Source of the DNA: Deinococcus roseus
GTDB taxonomy: Bacteria; Deinococcota; Deinococci; Deinococcales; Deinococcaceae
Length of the DNA: 24,218 nucleotides
NCBI RefSeq assembly: GCF_014646895.1
Contig: NZ_BMOD01000019.1
Span: forward strand, 1-24,218
Direction of reading: 5' to 3'
The position numbers and the translations under genes were made by a program. Shown here one piece after another: positions 13,481-21,333 of this stretch (position 1 is its first letter; every line of letters starts with the position of its first letter). Under the pieces are notes generated by a model. The model saw nothing but the letters and a program-made list of their open reading frames with translations, did not search any database and was not told the origin of the DNA.

Positions 13481-14832
13481 CGGCCAGCCCCAAAAAAGTG
13501 GTGGTTGTGGGCGGAGGGATTGCGGGTCTCTCCGCCGCCTGGGAGCTGTTTCAAAAAGGCATTCCTTTTGTGCTGCTGGAAGAATCGGGCCGTCTGGGAG
13601 GCAAGATCACCACCGCCAGATACCGGGGTTTCCTGATTGAAGGGGCAGCCGATGCCTTCATCACCCAGAAGCCTTACGCAGAGCAACTGGCCCGTGAACT
13701 GGGCATGGAAGACGACCTGATCAGCACCCTTCCAGAGAACAAAAAAACCTACCTGCTGCGGGAAGGACAGCTTCACCGCATTCCCCCCAGCTTCAGACTG
13801 ATTGCCCCTCTGGACGAGGAGGAATTTCTGGCTTCAGGCTTGCTGTCTGAGGAGGGCAAAAAGCGTCTGCTGGAGGAACAGTTCATTCCTGCAAAAGAAG
13901 GGGAAGGCGATGAAAGCCTTGCCTCCTTCATCACCCGCAGGTTTGGACCGGAAGCCACCACCACCATTGCAGAACCCATGCTGGGTGGCATTTACGTGTC
14001 TGACCCGCAGAAACTCAGCATGCAGGCGGCGTTTCCGCAGTACCTGAGAATGGAGCAAGAGCACGGCAGCGTGATCAGGGGGGTGCGGGAAAACCACCGC
14101 AAAAACCCACCCACAAAGCCTGTTTTCTACTCCCTGAAAAACGGCATGGGCAGCCTGATCGAACGCCTTTACACCGAACTCCACGAGCACATCCAGCTTG
14201 GGGCCAATGTGGTGAGAATTGACCGGGAGCACAGGGTTCACCTGGAAGATGGAGAGGTCATTGAAGCCAGTCAGGTGATCCTGGCCACCCCCGCAGCCAC
14301 CAGCAAGGCTTTCCTGCAGGAAGATTTTGCAGACACTGCAAGGCTGCTGGATGAAATGGAAACCAACAGTTCCGCTGTGGCGGTTTTTGGATTCAGCAGG
14401 GACCAGATTGAATTGGACACCTCCACCTACGGCTTCATTGTGTCGGGCTTTGAAGAAACCCCCTTGCTGGCGGCCACCCTGCATTCCAGCAAATTTGCAG
14501 GCCGTGCCCCCGACAAACATGTGCTGCTCAGGGCTTACCTGGGAGGGCACCGCAACCCCCAGATTCCCCTGATGCACAGCCCGGACATTGCCGAAATCGG
14601 ATTGAACGCCCTCAGGCCCATCCTGGGCATTCAGGGAAGCCCGCAGTTCTGGCGGGTCTACAACTGGCTGGACAACAACCCCATGTACAAAGTCGGGCAC
14701 CTGGACCGGGTGAAAACCATCCAGCAGAGTTTGCCAGACAGCATCAAACTGATTGGAAGCAGTTACGGTGGAGTGGGCATTCCCGACTGCATCCGCTATG
14801 CCCGTGAGATGGTGCGGCAGATGGTGTCCTGA
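13477..14832 (+). CDS. hemY: Protoporphyrinogen/coproporphyrinogen III oxidase, FAD-dependent
   Basis: Oxygen-dependent six-electron oxidation of a porphyrinogen to the porphyrin. It is 451 residues. The N-terminal Rossmann FAD motif VVVVGGGIAGLSAAWEL (8-24) is followed by LLEESGRLGGKITT, and the C-terminal FAD segment is SSYGGVGIPDCIRYAREM. The family is HemY/CgoX. Beside a Bacillus-like hemH it may act on coproporphyrinogen III as the enzyme now called CgoX. The start overlaps the hemH stop (ATGA). No terminator is seen after the stop; 14833-15056 holds no gene or clear signal apart from a direct repeat of TGAAATCC near 14854 and 14870. Confidence 0.95.
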   Translation: MTASPKKVVVVGGGIAGLSAAWELFQKGIPFVLLEESGRLGGKITTARYRGFLIEGAADAFITQKPYAEQLARELGMEDDLISTLPENKKTYLLREGQLHRIPPSFRLIAPLDEEEFLASGLLSEEGKKRLLEEQFIPAKEGEGDESLASFITRRFGPEATTTIAEPMLGGIYVSDPQKLSMQAAFPQYLRMEQEHGSVIRGVRENHRKNPPTKPVFYSLKNGMGSLIERLYTELHEHIQLGANVVRIDREHRVHLEDGEVIEASQVILATPAATSKAFLQEDFADTARLLDEMETNSSAVAVFGFSRDQIELDTSTYGFIVSGFEETPLLAATLHSSKFAGRAPDKHVLLRAYLGGHRNPQIPLMHSPDIAEIGLNALRPILGIQGSPQFWRVYNWLDNNPMYKVGHLDRVKTIQQSLPDSIKLIGSSYGGVGIPDCIRYAREMVRQMVS

Positions 14833-15056
14833 CCGCAAGAGGCAACCTTCCGGGATGAAATCCGTCTCTTTGAAATCCAGAGTTTCACCCTCAAACCGCT
14901 GCCTGAAGAATGACCTGAAGCCCGATGAACAACCTGAATTGAAGCAGAGCACACCCTTGATGCGGTGATCCTGAAGCCTCAAATGAATCTGAACATTTTA
15001 CTCAGCTTCATTGCAGCTTGGGTGGTTAGACTTGCAGTGAGATGTGTTTCCTGCAG

Positions 15057-15062
15057 TATAAG
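15057..15062 (+). promoter_or_regulatory. Likely -10 of the histidine kinase gene
   Basis: TATAAG, 50 nt before the ATG at 15112. TTGCAG at 15032-15037 is a possible -35, but with a long 19-nt spacer. Confidence 0.35.
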
Positions 15063-15111
15063 CTGTGCAAAAAGCGCCAGATTTCTTCTCTCCCCCTCCC
15101 CAAAGGCCAGA

Positions 15112-16671
15112 ATGTCAGACCCCACCATGATTGAAAATTTGCCGGTATTTGCTTTTGAAGCCGTATTTCAGCACCACCCGCTGGGCATGTGGGTGGTGGA
15201 ATTGAATTCACTTGAAATTGTGCAGGCCAACCAGGCAGCCGTAAAGGCTTACGGTTATGCCCCTGAAGAATGGACTGCCCTCACCCTGATGGACCTGTGC
15301 ATCATCGAAGAAAACCAGCTCAGGGAAGCTTTTTCCAGACATGCCAGCTTTGCCGGGGGCAAAGAGTATGTTTTTGTGCGCAAAGACCAGTCTGCTCTGA
15401 TTGTGGATCTGTCCTGGCAGGTGTTTCAGGAAGGCAAGGTGCTGCTGACCGCCCGTGAAGTGGTCCGGGAAGGTTCACAGTTGCTGTCCCCCCTTGAACG
15501 CATGACTGAGCTGTCTCGCATGATCCGTGCTGAACATGGGCTCGAAGCCATCCAGACCCTCACCCAGGAGGTGCAGCAGCGCATGGGAGAGGCGCTGCAG
15601 GCTGCCCAGGTGGGCATCTGGGAGTGGGACCAGATCTCAGGACAGGTGTTGTGGGACGAGCAAACCGCCTTCCTGATGGGCATGGCCCTGGAAGAATTCG
15701 ATGGTCGCATCGAAAGTTTCAACCTCCGGGTGCATCCAGACGACCTGGAAGGCGTTGGACAGGCCATTTTGCAGGCCAGAGAGCAGCAAAATCCTTTTGA
15801 GAAATCCTTCCGGGTCAAAGCGCCAGAAGGGCAGCACCGCTGGGTGATGTCCCGTGGCCGTTTTGATTACACCCCTGAAGGGGTGGCTTACCGCATGACC
15901 GGGGTGATTCTGGACATCTCTGCCCGCATCCAGGCCGAAACTGCCCTCCGGGAAAGTGAGAAACGCCTGCGTGAACTGATGGACGCCCAGAAGCGCTTCA
16001 TAGCAGATGCTGCCCATGAACTCAGGACCCCGCTCACTGCCATTCAGGGCAACCTGGACATCTTTCTGCGTTACCCCAACATCCCCGAAGATGAAAAAAT
16101 GGACATCCTGACCGAAGTGCAGCGCGAAGCCAGCCGTCTGGGGCGTCTGGTCAACGACATGCTGCAACTGGCCAGAGGTGATGCTGGCGCTGCCCTGCGT
16201 GAGGAAGAAGTTCAGCTGGACCAGGTCATGACCGAGATGTGGAAAGACATCAGCCGGGTGGTGCCTTTTCACCACCTGATCCTGACAGAGGTGGAGCCAG
16301 TGCAGGTGGTGGGAGACCACGACCGCCTGAAACAGCTGGTGTTGATTTTGCTGGAAAACGCCCTCAAATACACCCCGGAAGGGGGAACGGTGACAGGAAG
16401 CCTTAAACGCAAAGGTCATCATGTGGAACTGCGCATTGCAGACACTGGATATGGCATTTCTGAGGAAGACCTGCCCAGGGTGTTTGAACGTTTTTACCGT
16501 GCAGACCGCTCCAGACAGCGGGGAGAAGATCCCGGTGGGACAGGCCTTGGCCTCCCCATTGCCAAATGGATTGTGGAAGGCCACAAAGGGAAAATCTGGC
16601 TGGAAAGCGAACTGGGGGCAGGAACGGTGGCGGTGGTTCAGTTGCCTCTGGAAGAATCGCGGTTTAGCTGA
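15112..16671 (+). CDS. Cytoplasmic PAS-domain sensor histidine kinase
   Basis: 519-residue kinase without membrane segments. Order: PAS domain (about 12-120), linker helix (about 125-165), a second PAS with C-terminal PAC (about 165-285, RVHPDDLEGV and TGVILDIS), HisKA with H-box AHELRTPLTAIQGN (phospho-acceptor H302), then HATPase_c with N-box LLENALKYTPEGG, G1 DTGYGIS, F-box FERFYRADR and G2 GGTGLGLPIAKWIVEGH. All catalytic boxes are intact. The signal is presumably cytoplasmic (ligand or redox); no cofactor-binding residue is recognised. No response regulator is adjacent. The frame is open back to a GTG at 14965, but the ATG at 15112 follows AAAGG and gives a normal PAS start. Its end overlaps fdhD convergently by 8 bp. 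Confidence 0.93.
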   Translation: MSDPTMIENLPVFAFEAVFQHHPLGMWVVELNSLEIVQANQAAVKAYGYAPEEWTALTLMDLCIIEENQLREAFSRHASFAGGKEYVFVRKDQSALIVDLSWQVFQEGKVLLTAREVVREGSQLLSPLERMTELSRMIRAEHGLEAIQTLTQEVQQRMGEALQAAQVGIWEWDQISGQVLWDEQTAFLMGMALEEFDGRIESFNLRVHPDDLEGVGQAILQAREQQNPFEKSFRVKAPEGQHRWVMSRGRFDYTPEGVAYRMTGVILDISARIQAETALRESEKRLRELMDAQKRFIADAAHELRTPLTAIQGNLDIFLRYPNIPEDEKMDILTEVQREASRLGRLVNDMLQLARGDAGAALREEEVQLDQVMTEMWKDISRVVPFHHLILTEVEPVQVVGDHDRLKQLVLILLENALKYTPEGGTVTGSLKRKGHHVELRIADTGYGISEEDLPRVFERFYRADRSRQRGEDPGGTGLGLPIAKWIVEGHKGKIWLESELGAGTVAVVQLPLEESRFS

Positions 16672-17470
16672 TCCTCTCCCTTCCCGAGTACACGTTGAAA
16701 CCGCTCCCCCGCAAGAACCCGATCAGGGTCACATTGAAGGCATCGGCCAGTTCAACGGCCAGACTGCTGGGGGCGGAGAGGCCGCACAAAATGGGGATGC
16801 CAGCGGTGATGGTTTTTTGCACCAGCTCGAAACTCAGGCGGCTGCTGACCAGCAACAGGTGGTCGCGGGCGGGCAGCTGACCTGCCAGAAAAAGCCCTCC
16901 CAGCAAGCGGTCCAGTGCGTTGTGTCTGCCCACATCTTCTGTAAGAGAGAGCAGGTTTCCTGCGCGGTCCACCAGACCGCTGGCATGCAGGCCTCCGGTG
17001 ATCTGGAAGGTTTCCTGCATGGCCTGCAACTGGGGCAGCAAACCCAGAATTTGCTGCGAGGTGAATTGAAGGTCTGAAACCACCGGAGGGCAACGCAAGG
17101 CCAGCTGTTCAAAGCTGTTGCGACCACAGACCCCGCAGGCGCTGTTGGTGAAAAAATGCCGTTCCAGACCGGCGAAATCAGGCAGGGGGGTGTTGATGGT
17201 GACCCGCAGGGTGTTCTCTGTGGGGATTGCTCCAGGAGGGGTGAAGTGCTTGATGTGCAGGATCTGGTCTGGATGGGTCAGGAAACCCTCGCTGAACAGG
17301 AAACCTGCAGCCAGGGCCTGGTCTTCGCCAGGGGTGCGCATGGTGATGGCCACCGTGCGCACCCCGTCCTGAAAGCACAACTGGATTTCCAGCGGTTCTT
17401 CCACGGCCAGCAGGTCCGTTTTTTCCCGCTCCTGACCTTTCTGGTGCGACCAGACCTGAAATTCACGCAC
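16664..17470 (-). CDS. fdhD: FdhD, sulfurtransferase for formate dehydrogenase maturation
   Basis: Passes sulfur from a cysteine desulfurase to the molybdenum cofactor, needed to activate formate-dehydrogenase-type enzymes. It is 268 residues from the GTG at 17470. The sulfur-carrying loop is NSACGVCGRNS with C112 and C115, matching Cys121/Cys124 of E. coli FdhD. Other family blocks are EEPLEI near 24, LAAGFLFSEG, and GGLHASGL followed by EDVGRHNALDRLLG. The GTG overlaps the stop of the oxidoreductase gene by 8 nt. An open frame continues upstream but runs inside that gene. No Shine-Dalgarno site is obvious, so translation is probably coupled. Client and maturation factor in one transcript support the role. 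Confidence 0.95.
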   Translation of the reverse strand: MREFQVWSHQKGQEREKTDLLAVEEPLEIQLCFQDGVRTVAITMRTPGEDQALAAGFLFSEGFLTHPDQILHIKHFTPPGAIPTENTLRVTINTPLPDFAGLERHFFTNSACGVCGRNSFEQLALRCPPVVSDLQFTSQQILGLLPQLQAMQETFQITGGLHASGLVDRAGNLLSLTEDVGRHNALDRLLGGLFLAGQLPARDHLLLVSSRLSFELVQKTITAGIPILCGLSAPSSLAVELADAFNVTLIGFLRGSGFNVYSGRERIS

Positions 17471-19682
17471 GCTTTTCGAGGAAGGCAAAAGACTCCTTGT
17501 AAGCGGGAATGTGGGCCCTGGGAGAGTGTTTGCTGGGGTCCAAGAGGACGTTCCCTTCAGGCCAGTGGACCTGCAGGCCACCGCGTTTCAGCTCACAGGG
17601 GAAAGCAGTGCCCAGCAGTTCACCGTGGGTGTTGTGCACCCGCACTGTGTCGCCTTTTTTCAGGCCCAGCAACTCTGCATCGAAATGGCTGATCAGCACT
17701 GCATCTCTGGGGGCCTTGTTCACGGGGTCGATGTTCTCGTGGATCATGCTGTTGAACTGCTTGCCCCGGCGCGTCACCAGCGAGAAAGCCCCTTCGGGCA
17801 GGGTGCGTTCAGGCAGGGTCAGGGCCTTGAAGTGGGCCTTGCCATCCGGGGTGGGACAGTGCCCTCCTCTGCACAGCATTTCTCCGCCGTACTGGAAAGC
17901 ATCGCCACGTTTCTGCAGTTTCTCGATGCCCCGGTACATGGGGATCACCTGTGAGATTTCCTCGCGCAGTGCGCCCATGTGGGTGTAGGTCAGGTGCTCT
18001 GCCCGCTCGGGTTTGACCTGTTTGGCCACCTCCAGAAACACCCGACCTTCCCAGCGGGCCTCCTCAATGCGGGGGCCTTCGATTTCCGGGCTGAAAATCA
18101 CCCGGCGCTCGGTGGAGGTTTCGGTGACCCCACCAGGAATTTCGTAGCGGGTGGTGGCAGGCAGAATCAGCACCTCTTCGCCCTCAACCAGCATCTGGGA
18201 GGTCAGAAAGATGTCCTGATGGATGCGCAGAGGCACCTTGCTGAGGGTGTCTTTCACGCCTTCCGGGTCGGGCAGCACCTCCAGAAAGTTTCCCCCGATG
18301 CTCCACAGGATGTCCATGCCCTGCTGCAGCATCTCCGGGGCATTCAGACCAGAGGAGGTGGGCACCTCGAAGTGCCATTTTTCCGAGAGGGACTGCAGGT
18401 TCTGGGGTGTGGCAGGAATGCCGCCAGGAAGCACATTGGCATAAGCCCCCATCTCTGCACCGCCCTGCACGCCAGAATGTCCACGGATGGGCATCAGGCC
18501 ACTGCCTTCCTGTCCCAGAAAGCCTCTGGAAAGGGCCAGATTGACCACCGCATGCACGGTGTCCTCGCCGCGGGTGTTCTGGGTGACCCCCATGCTCCAC
18601 ACCAGAATGCCCCTCTGCGCCTTGAACAGGGTCAGGGCAAATTCCAGCATGTCGGTGCGGGTCAGGCCACTTCCCTTTTCAAAGTCCTCCCAGGAGGTGG
18701 AGAGCAGGCGCTGTTTGAGGGCCTCAAAACCTGCGGTGTGGTCCTGAATGAAGGCATTGTCCAGCCAGTTGTGCTCGATGATGTGCCTCAGCGTCCCGCT
18801 CAAAAACGCGATGTCCCCACCAGGAACCACCTGATAAAAAGCATCGGTGATGCGGGTGCCAAAAAGGGCACTCTCGGTGTCGCTGGGAATCCAGTATTTG
18901 TCCATGGCCGGTTCCCGGTAAGGGTTCACCATGATGATTCTGGTGCCTGCTTTCTTGGCGTAATACAGGTACTTCATCATCACGGGCTGGTTCACGGCCG
19001 GATTGGACCCCACAAACACAATCACATCCGTACCGATCATGTCTTTGTAGCTGCAGGTGGTGGCCCCCACCCCAATGGCTTCTTTCAGGGCCACGGTGCT
19101 GGGAGAATGGCAGATGCGGGCGGCATTGTCGATGTTGTTGCTGCCCATCGCCCGGACGGCCTTCTGCACCGTGTAGTAGGTTTCATTGGGAATGCCCCTG
19201 CTGGTCACATACACCCCGAGTTTTTCGGGTTCGGTGGAGCGGATCCGCACACTGATGTGCTCCAGAGCATCCTCCCAGCTGATCCGGGAAAAGTGGTTGT
19301 CTCCTTTTCGGCGCAGCATCGGAAAAGGAATGCGACCCAATTCACGCAGGTCAGCAGAGCTTTTCTTCTGCAGCTTTGCAATGTCTTGCAACACCTCTGG
19401 ATTCAGGGCAGGCATGGTGTTCAGCCTCAGGAGCCTCAGCCGGATGTTGCACAGATGGATGCCCTTGATGGTCCAGTCTTTCATGCCGGTGGTGCCCAGC
19501 GCACAGCCGTCACACACCCCCTCATTGAGGATCCTGTAGGCATAATTCAACTGGTCGCGGTTCTCAGAGATGGCACGGAACACCTCGTTGAAATTGTTGG
19601 GTTTCAGGTGCCCCAGGCCAAAAGGGGAGAGGGAAACCCAGTGTCTGGGGTCCCATCCACGGTGTACGGGTTTGAGCGGCAT
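17463..19682 (-). CDS. Molybdopterin oxidoreductase, formate dehydrogenase alpha-like (FdhF/YdeP family)
   Basis: 739-residue Mo-bis-MGD oxidoreductase. The N-terminal region has C57-x2-C60 and C78 (GVCDGCALG and IHLCNIR). The third Cys of the usual C-x2-C-x3-C cluster motif is not present, as in YdeP-type proteins. The Mo ligand is probably C191 in NAARICHSPSTVAL, equivalent to the Cys/Sec of formate dehydrogenases, and followed by His. MoCo-binding stretches include VFVGSNPAVNQPVMMKYL and the C-terminal SLVTRRGKQFNSMIH and RDAVLISHFDAELLGLKKGDTV. There is no Tat signal, so it is cytoplasmic. YdeP in E. coli is linked to acid resistance, but the substrate is unknown, and formate dehydrogenase activity cannot be assumed. 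It has a leaderless promoter and is coupled to fdhD. Confidence 0.9.
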   Translation of the reverse strand: MPLKPVHRGWDPRHWVSLSPFGLGHLKPNNFNEVFRAISENRDQLNYAYRILNEGVCDGCALGTTGMKDWTIKGIHLCNIRLRLLRLNTMPALNPEVLQDIAKLQKKSSADLRELGRIPFPMLRRKGDNHFSRISWEDALEHISVRIRSTEPEKLGVYVTSRGIPNETYYTVQKAVRAMGSNNIDNAARICHSPSTVALKEAIGVGATTCSYKDMIGTDVIVFVGSNPAVNQPVMMKYLYYAKKAGTRIIMVNPYREPAMDKYWIPSDTESALFGTRITDAFYQVVPGGDIAFLSGTLRHIIEHNWLDNAFIQDHTAGFEALKQRLLSTSWEDFEKGSGLTRTDMLEFALTLFKAQRGILVWSMGVTQNTRGEDTVHAVVNLALSRGFLGQEGSGLMPIRGHSGVQGGAEMGAYANVLPGGIPATPQNLQSLSEKWHFEVPTSSGLNAPEMLQQGMDILWSIGGNFLEVLPDPEGVKDTLSKVPLRIHQDIFLTSQMLVEGEEVLILPATTRYEIPGGVTETSTERRVIFSPEIEGPRIEEARWEGRVFLEVAKQVKPERAEHLTYTHMGALREEISQVIPMYRGIEKLQKRGDAFQYGGEMLCRGGHCPTPDGKAHFKALTLPERTLPEGAFSLVTRRGKQFNSMIHENIDPVNKAPRDAVLISHFDAELLGLKKGDTVRVHNTHGELLGTAFPCELKRGGLQVHWPEGNVLLDPSKHSPRAHIPAYKESFAFLEKRA

Positions 19683-19691
19683 AATGGGAGC

Positions 19692-19697
19692 ATTTTA
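19692..19697 (-). promoter_or_regulatory. Leaderless promoter -10 of the oxidoreductase gene
   Basis: TAAAAT on the minus strand with 9 nt to the ATG at 19682 and no ribosome binding site between, which fits transcription starting at the start codon. Confidence 0.5.
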
Positions 19698-19726
19698 CCG
19701 TGGATTGGGGTCTGGGATTTCACCCC

Positions 19727-19745
19727 CAGAAATTTCTGCTATCAA
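19727..19745 (+). promoter_or_regulatory. Leaderless promoter of the 19753 gene with palindrome
   Basis: TATCAA (19740-19745) stands 7 nt before the ATG at 19753. The perfect 12-bp palindrome CAGAAATTTCTG (19727-19738) directly precedes it and could be an operator for one or both divergent genes. Confidence 0.4.
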
Positions 19746-19752
19746 TGTCTTC

Positions 19753-20421
19753 ATGACCCTCCTCAGCATCGACTGGGATTTTTACGCTGGCATGATCGAG
19801 CATGTCTTTGACAGCCCTTTCTGGGGCACCCCGGATCTGGAATACCACCGCCAGGAGCGCTGGTGGGATCTGGCCCGCAAAAGGGGAGGAGGGCTGGAGG
19901 CATTGCAGGAGGATTTTCCACTTTATGGGGATCCCCTGGAACTCCTGAAATACCAGGGATTGCCTGTTGCCGCTGCCCTCAGCCATGACAGTGCCTGGGA
20001 GTGGCTGGCAGGTTTTGAGGCAGCAGAGGTGGTCAATGTGGATTCCCACCACGACCTGTTTTCCCTGAGTGGAAACCCTGAGCAGGTGCGGCCCGGAAAC
20101 TGGGCCGGGCTGGGTTTGAAACGGGGAAAAATCCTGCAGTACACTTGCATTTATCCTGAATGGCACAGCGAAGTGCGGGTGACGGAGGGCTTTGATCTGC
20201 ACAGAACCCATGAAGAAATCATCCTGCACTTTTCAAAAGACCTGCTGGACCGCATTCAATTGCAGAAGGGCCAGCCGCTGCCTGATCCTGGGGAGGTCCA
20301 GGGGGTGCTGCTGGTGCAATCTCCAGCCTGGACGAATCCCATTTATGACCCGCTGTTTTTTGAGTTGCTGGAGGGCTTGCAGGCCGTCAGGCTCACCGAA
20401 CCTGTTCGGCGCTACAAATGA
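19753..20421 (+). CDS. UPF0489-like protein (possible arginase-type metal fold)
   Basis: 222-residue soluble protein. The start MTLLSIDWDFY and the motif VVNVDSHHDL (D97, H99, H100, D101) resemble UPF0489 proteins and the metal-binding DxHxD-type sequences of the arginase/deacetylase fold. Further acidic and aromatic motifs such as YCIYPEWHSE-like strands follow (IYPEWHSEV). It could be a metal-dependent hydrolase, but no reaction is known and the family call is tentative. The ORF is open 61 codons upstream, into the divergent gene. The ATG at 19753, 7 nt after a -10, is preferred. Its stop is 18 nt from that of the convergent S41 gene. Confidence 0.7.
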   Translation: MTLLSIDWDFYAGMIEHVFDSPFWGTPDLEYHRQERWWDLARKRGGGLEALQEDFPLYGDPLELLKYQGLPVAAALSHDSAWEWLAGFEAAEVVNVDSHHDLFSLSGNPEQVRPGNWAGLGLKRGKILQYTCIYPEWHSEVRVTEGFDLHRTHEEIILHFSKDLLDRIQLQKGQPLPDPGEVQGVLLVQSPAWTNPIYDPLFFELLEGLQAVRLTEPVRRYK

Positions 20422-20439
20422 TGAGGTTGCGAATGACCA

Positions 20440-21303
20440 TCATGGCTTGCTCAGGTGGTCCAGGGCCACCTGCAGGGCATCTTCGCTTTTCACATGGATG
20501 TCGGGTTGCACGCCAATGCCTTCCCAGTGGGTCTGGGTGTAAGGGCTGATGGGATGTCCTGAAGGGATGAAGGCACCCACCTGTTCGTTCAGGGAGATGA
20601 TGCTGACCGTGTGGGCTGCGCCAGCGGTGGGTTCTCCAATCAGGGTGGCCCGTTTCAAAGCCTGCAGGTTGTAGCAGAACTCCTCTGCCGCCGATCCGGT
20701 GCGGCCACTGGTCAGCACCACCACAGGTTTTTCGGTGTCCCGGTGTTGAAGGTAAGGCAGGGTCCAGGTCTGACGCTGGAAGTTGCTGCCCCGCTGGTGG
20801 AAGGTCTGCAGGTGGGTGTTGGCAGGAAGCAGGTGGCTGCACAGGTGCAGCACGCTGTCTCCGCTGCCTCCACCGTTTCTGCGCAAATCGATGATCAGGG
20901 CTTTTGAGGGCCGGGCCAGGGTCATCACTGCATCCATCATGGGCGCAGCCTCCTCAAGTTCAAAAAACCCTGTGAGTTCCAGATAAGCGATGTCTCCATT
21001 CAGGAATTCAAATTTCTGGATGCCTCTGTGAGGCGCCTGCCCTCGGGTTTCTTCCACGGTCTGGGGGAACACGTTGAGGTGTTTGTCCGGGATGAGTTGC
21101 CGCAATCTGGCGGTCAGGGCTTTGCACCAGCTGGCGGTGGCTGTTTTGTCGGTGGTTTCCTGGGTGGCCCATTCTTCCAGGGCGGCAGCCAGCACCTGTC
21201 CGGTCTGCGGGTAGACATAGTGGTCTCTGAACTGGACGGCAAGCAGGGAAAGCAACTGGCTGCGTGTGCTGCTGGACAGCAGGTTCTGATCAAGGGTTTC
21301 CAT
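20440..21303 (-). CDS. S41-family serine peptidase (IRBP/tail-specific-protease-like)
   Basis: 287-residue protein without signal peptide, hence apparently cytoplasmic. The N-terminal helical part (LLAVQFRDHYVYPQTGQVL) resembles the Peptidase_S41_N domain. The catalytic core shows DIAYLELTGFF, ALIIDLRRNGGGSGDSV and VVLTSGRTGSAAEEF with the nucleophile Ser in GSAAE, then LIGEPTAGA. No PDZ domain is present. The catalytic Lys found after the Ser in CtpA-type enzymes is absent (GEPTAGA in its place), as in interphotoreceptor-retinoid-binding-protein-like members, so activity is uncertain. The ATG at 21303 is chosen; a TTG at 21333 would add 10 residues. A -10-like CATAAT (21324-21319) precedes it. 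Confidence 0.85.
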   Translation of the reverse strand: METLDQNLLSSSTRSQLLSLLAVQFRDHYVYPQTGQVLAAALEEWATQETTDKTATASWCKALTARLRQLIPDKHLNVFPQTVEETRGQAPHRGIQKFEFLNGDIAYLELTGFFELEEAAPMMDAVMTLARPSKALIIDLRRNGGGSGDSVLHLCSHLLPANTHLQTFHQRGSNFQRQTWTLPYLQHRDTEKPVVVLTSGRTGSAAEEFCYNLQALKRATLIGEPTAGAAHTVSIISLNEQVGAFIPSGHPISPYTQTHWEGIGVQPDIHVKSEDALQVALDHLSKP

Positions 21304-21320
21304 GAAGCCAGTTTGAGGAT

Positions 21321-21326
21321 TATGCT
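21321..21326 (+). promoter_or_regulatory. Leaderless promoter -10 of the winged-helix gene
   Basis: TATGCT with 7 nt to the ATG at 21334. On the other strand, overlapping bases read CATAAT (21324-21319), a possible -10 for the S41 gene, so the two divergent promoters overlap face to face. Confidence 0.45.
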
Positions 21327-21333
21327 GCTTCAA

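Noticed and set aside
14753..14968. 71-codon plus-strand frame overlapping the end of hemY
   Set aside because: Starts inside hemY in another frame, no ribosome binding site, no domain.
17979..19811. 610-codon open frame on the plus strand opposite the molybdopterin oxidoreductase
   Set aside because: It is antisense to a gene with clear family motifs, its translation is Gly/His/Gln-rich without domains, and such long shadows are expected from strong third-position G/C bias.
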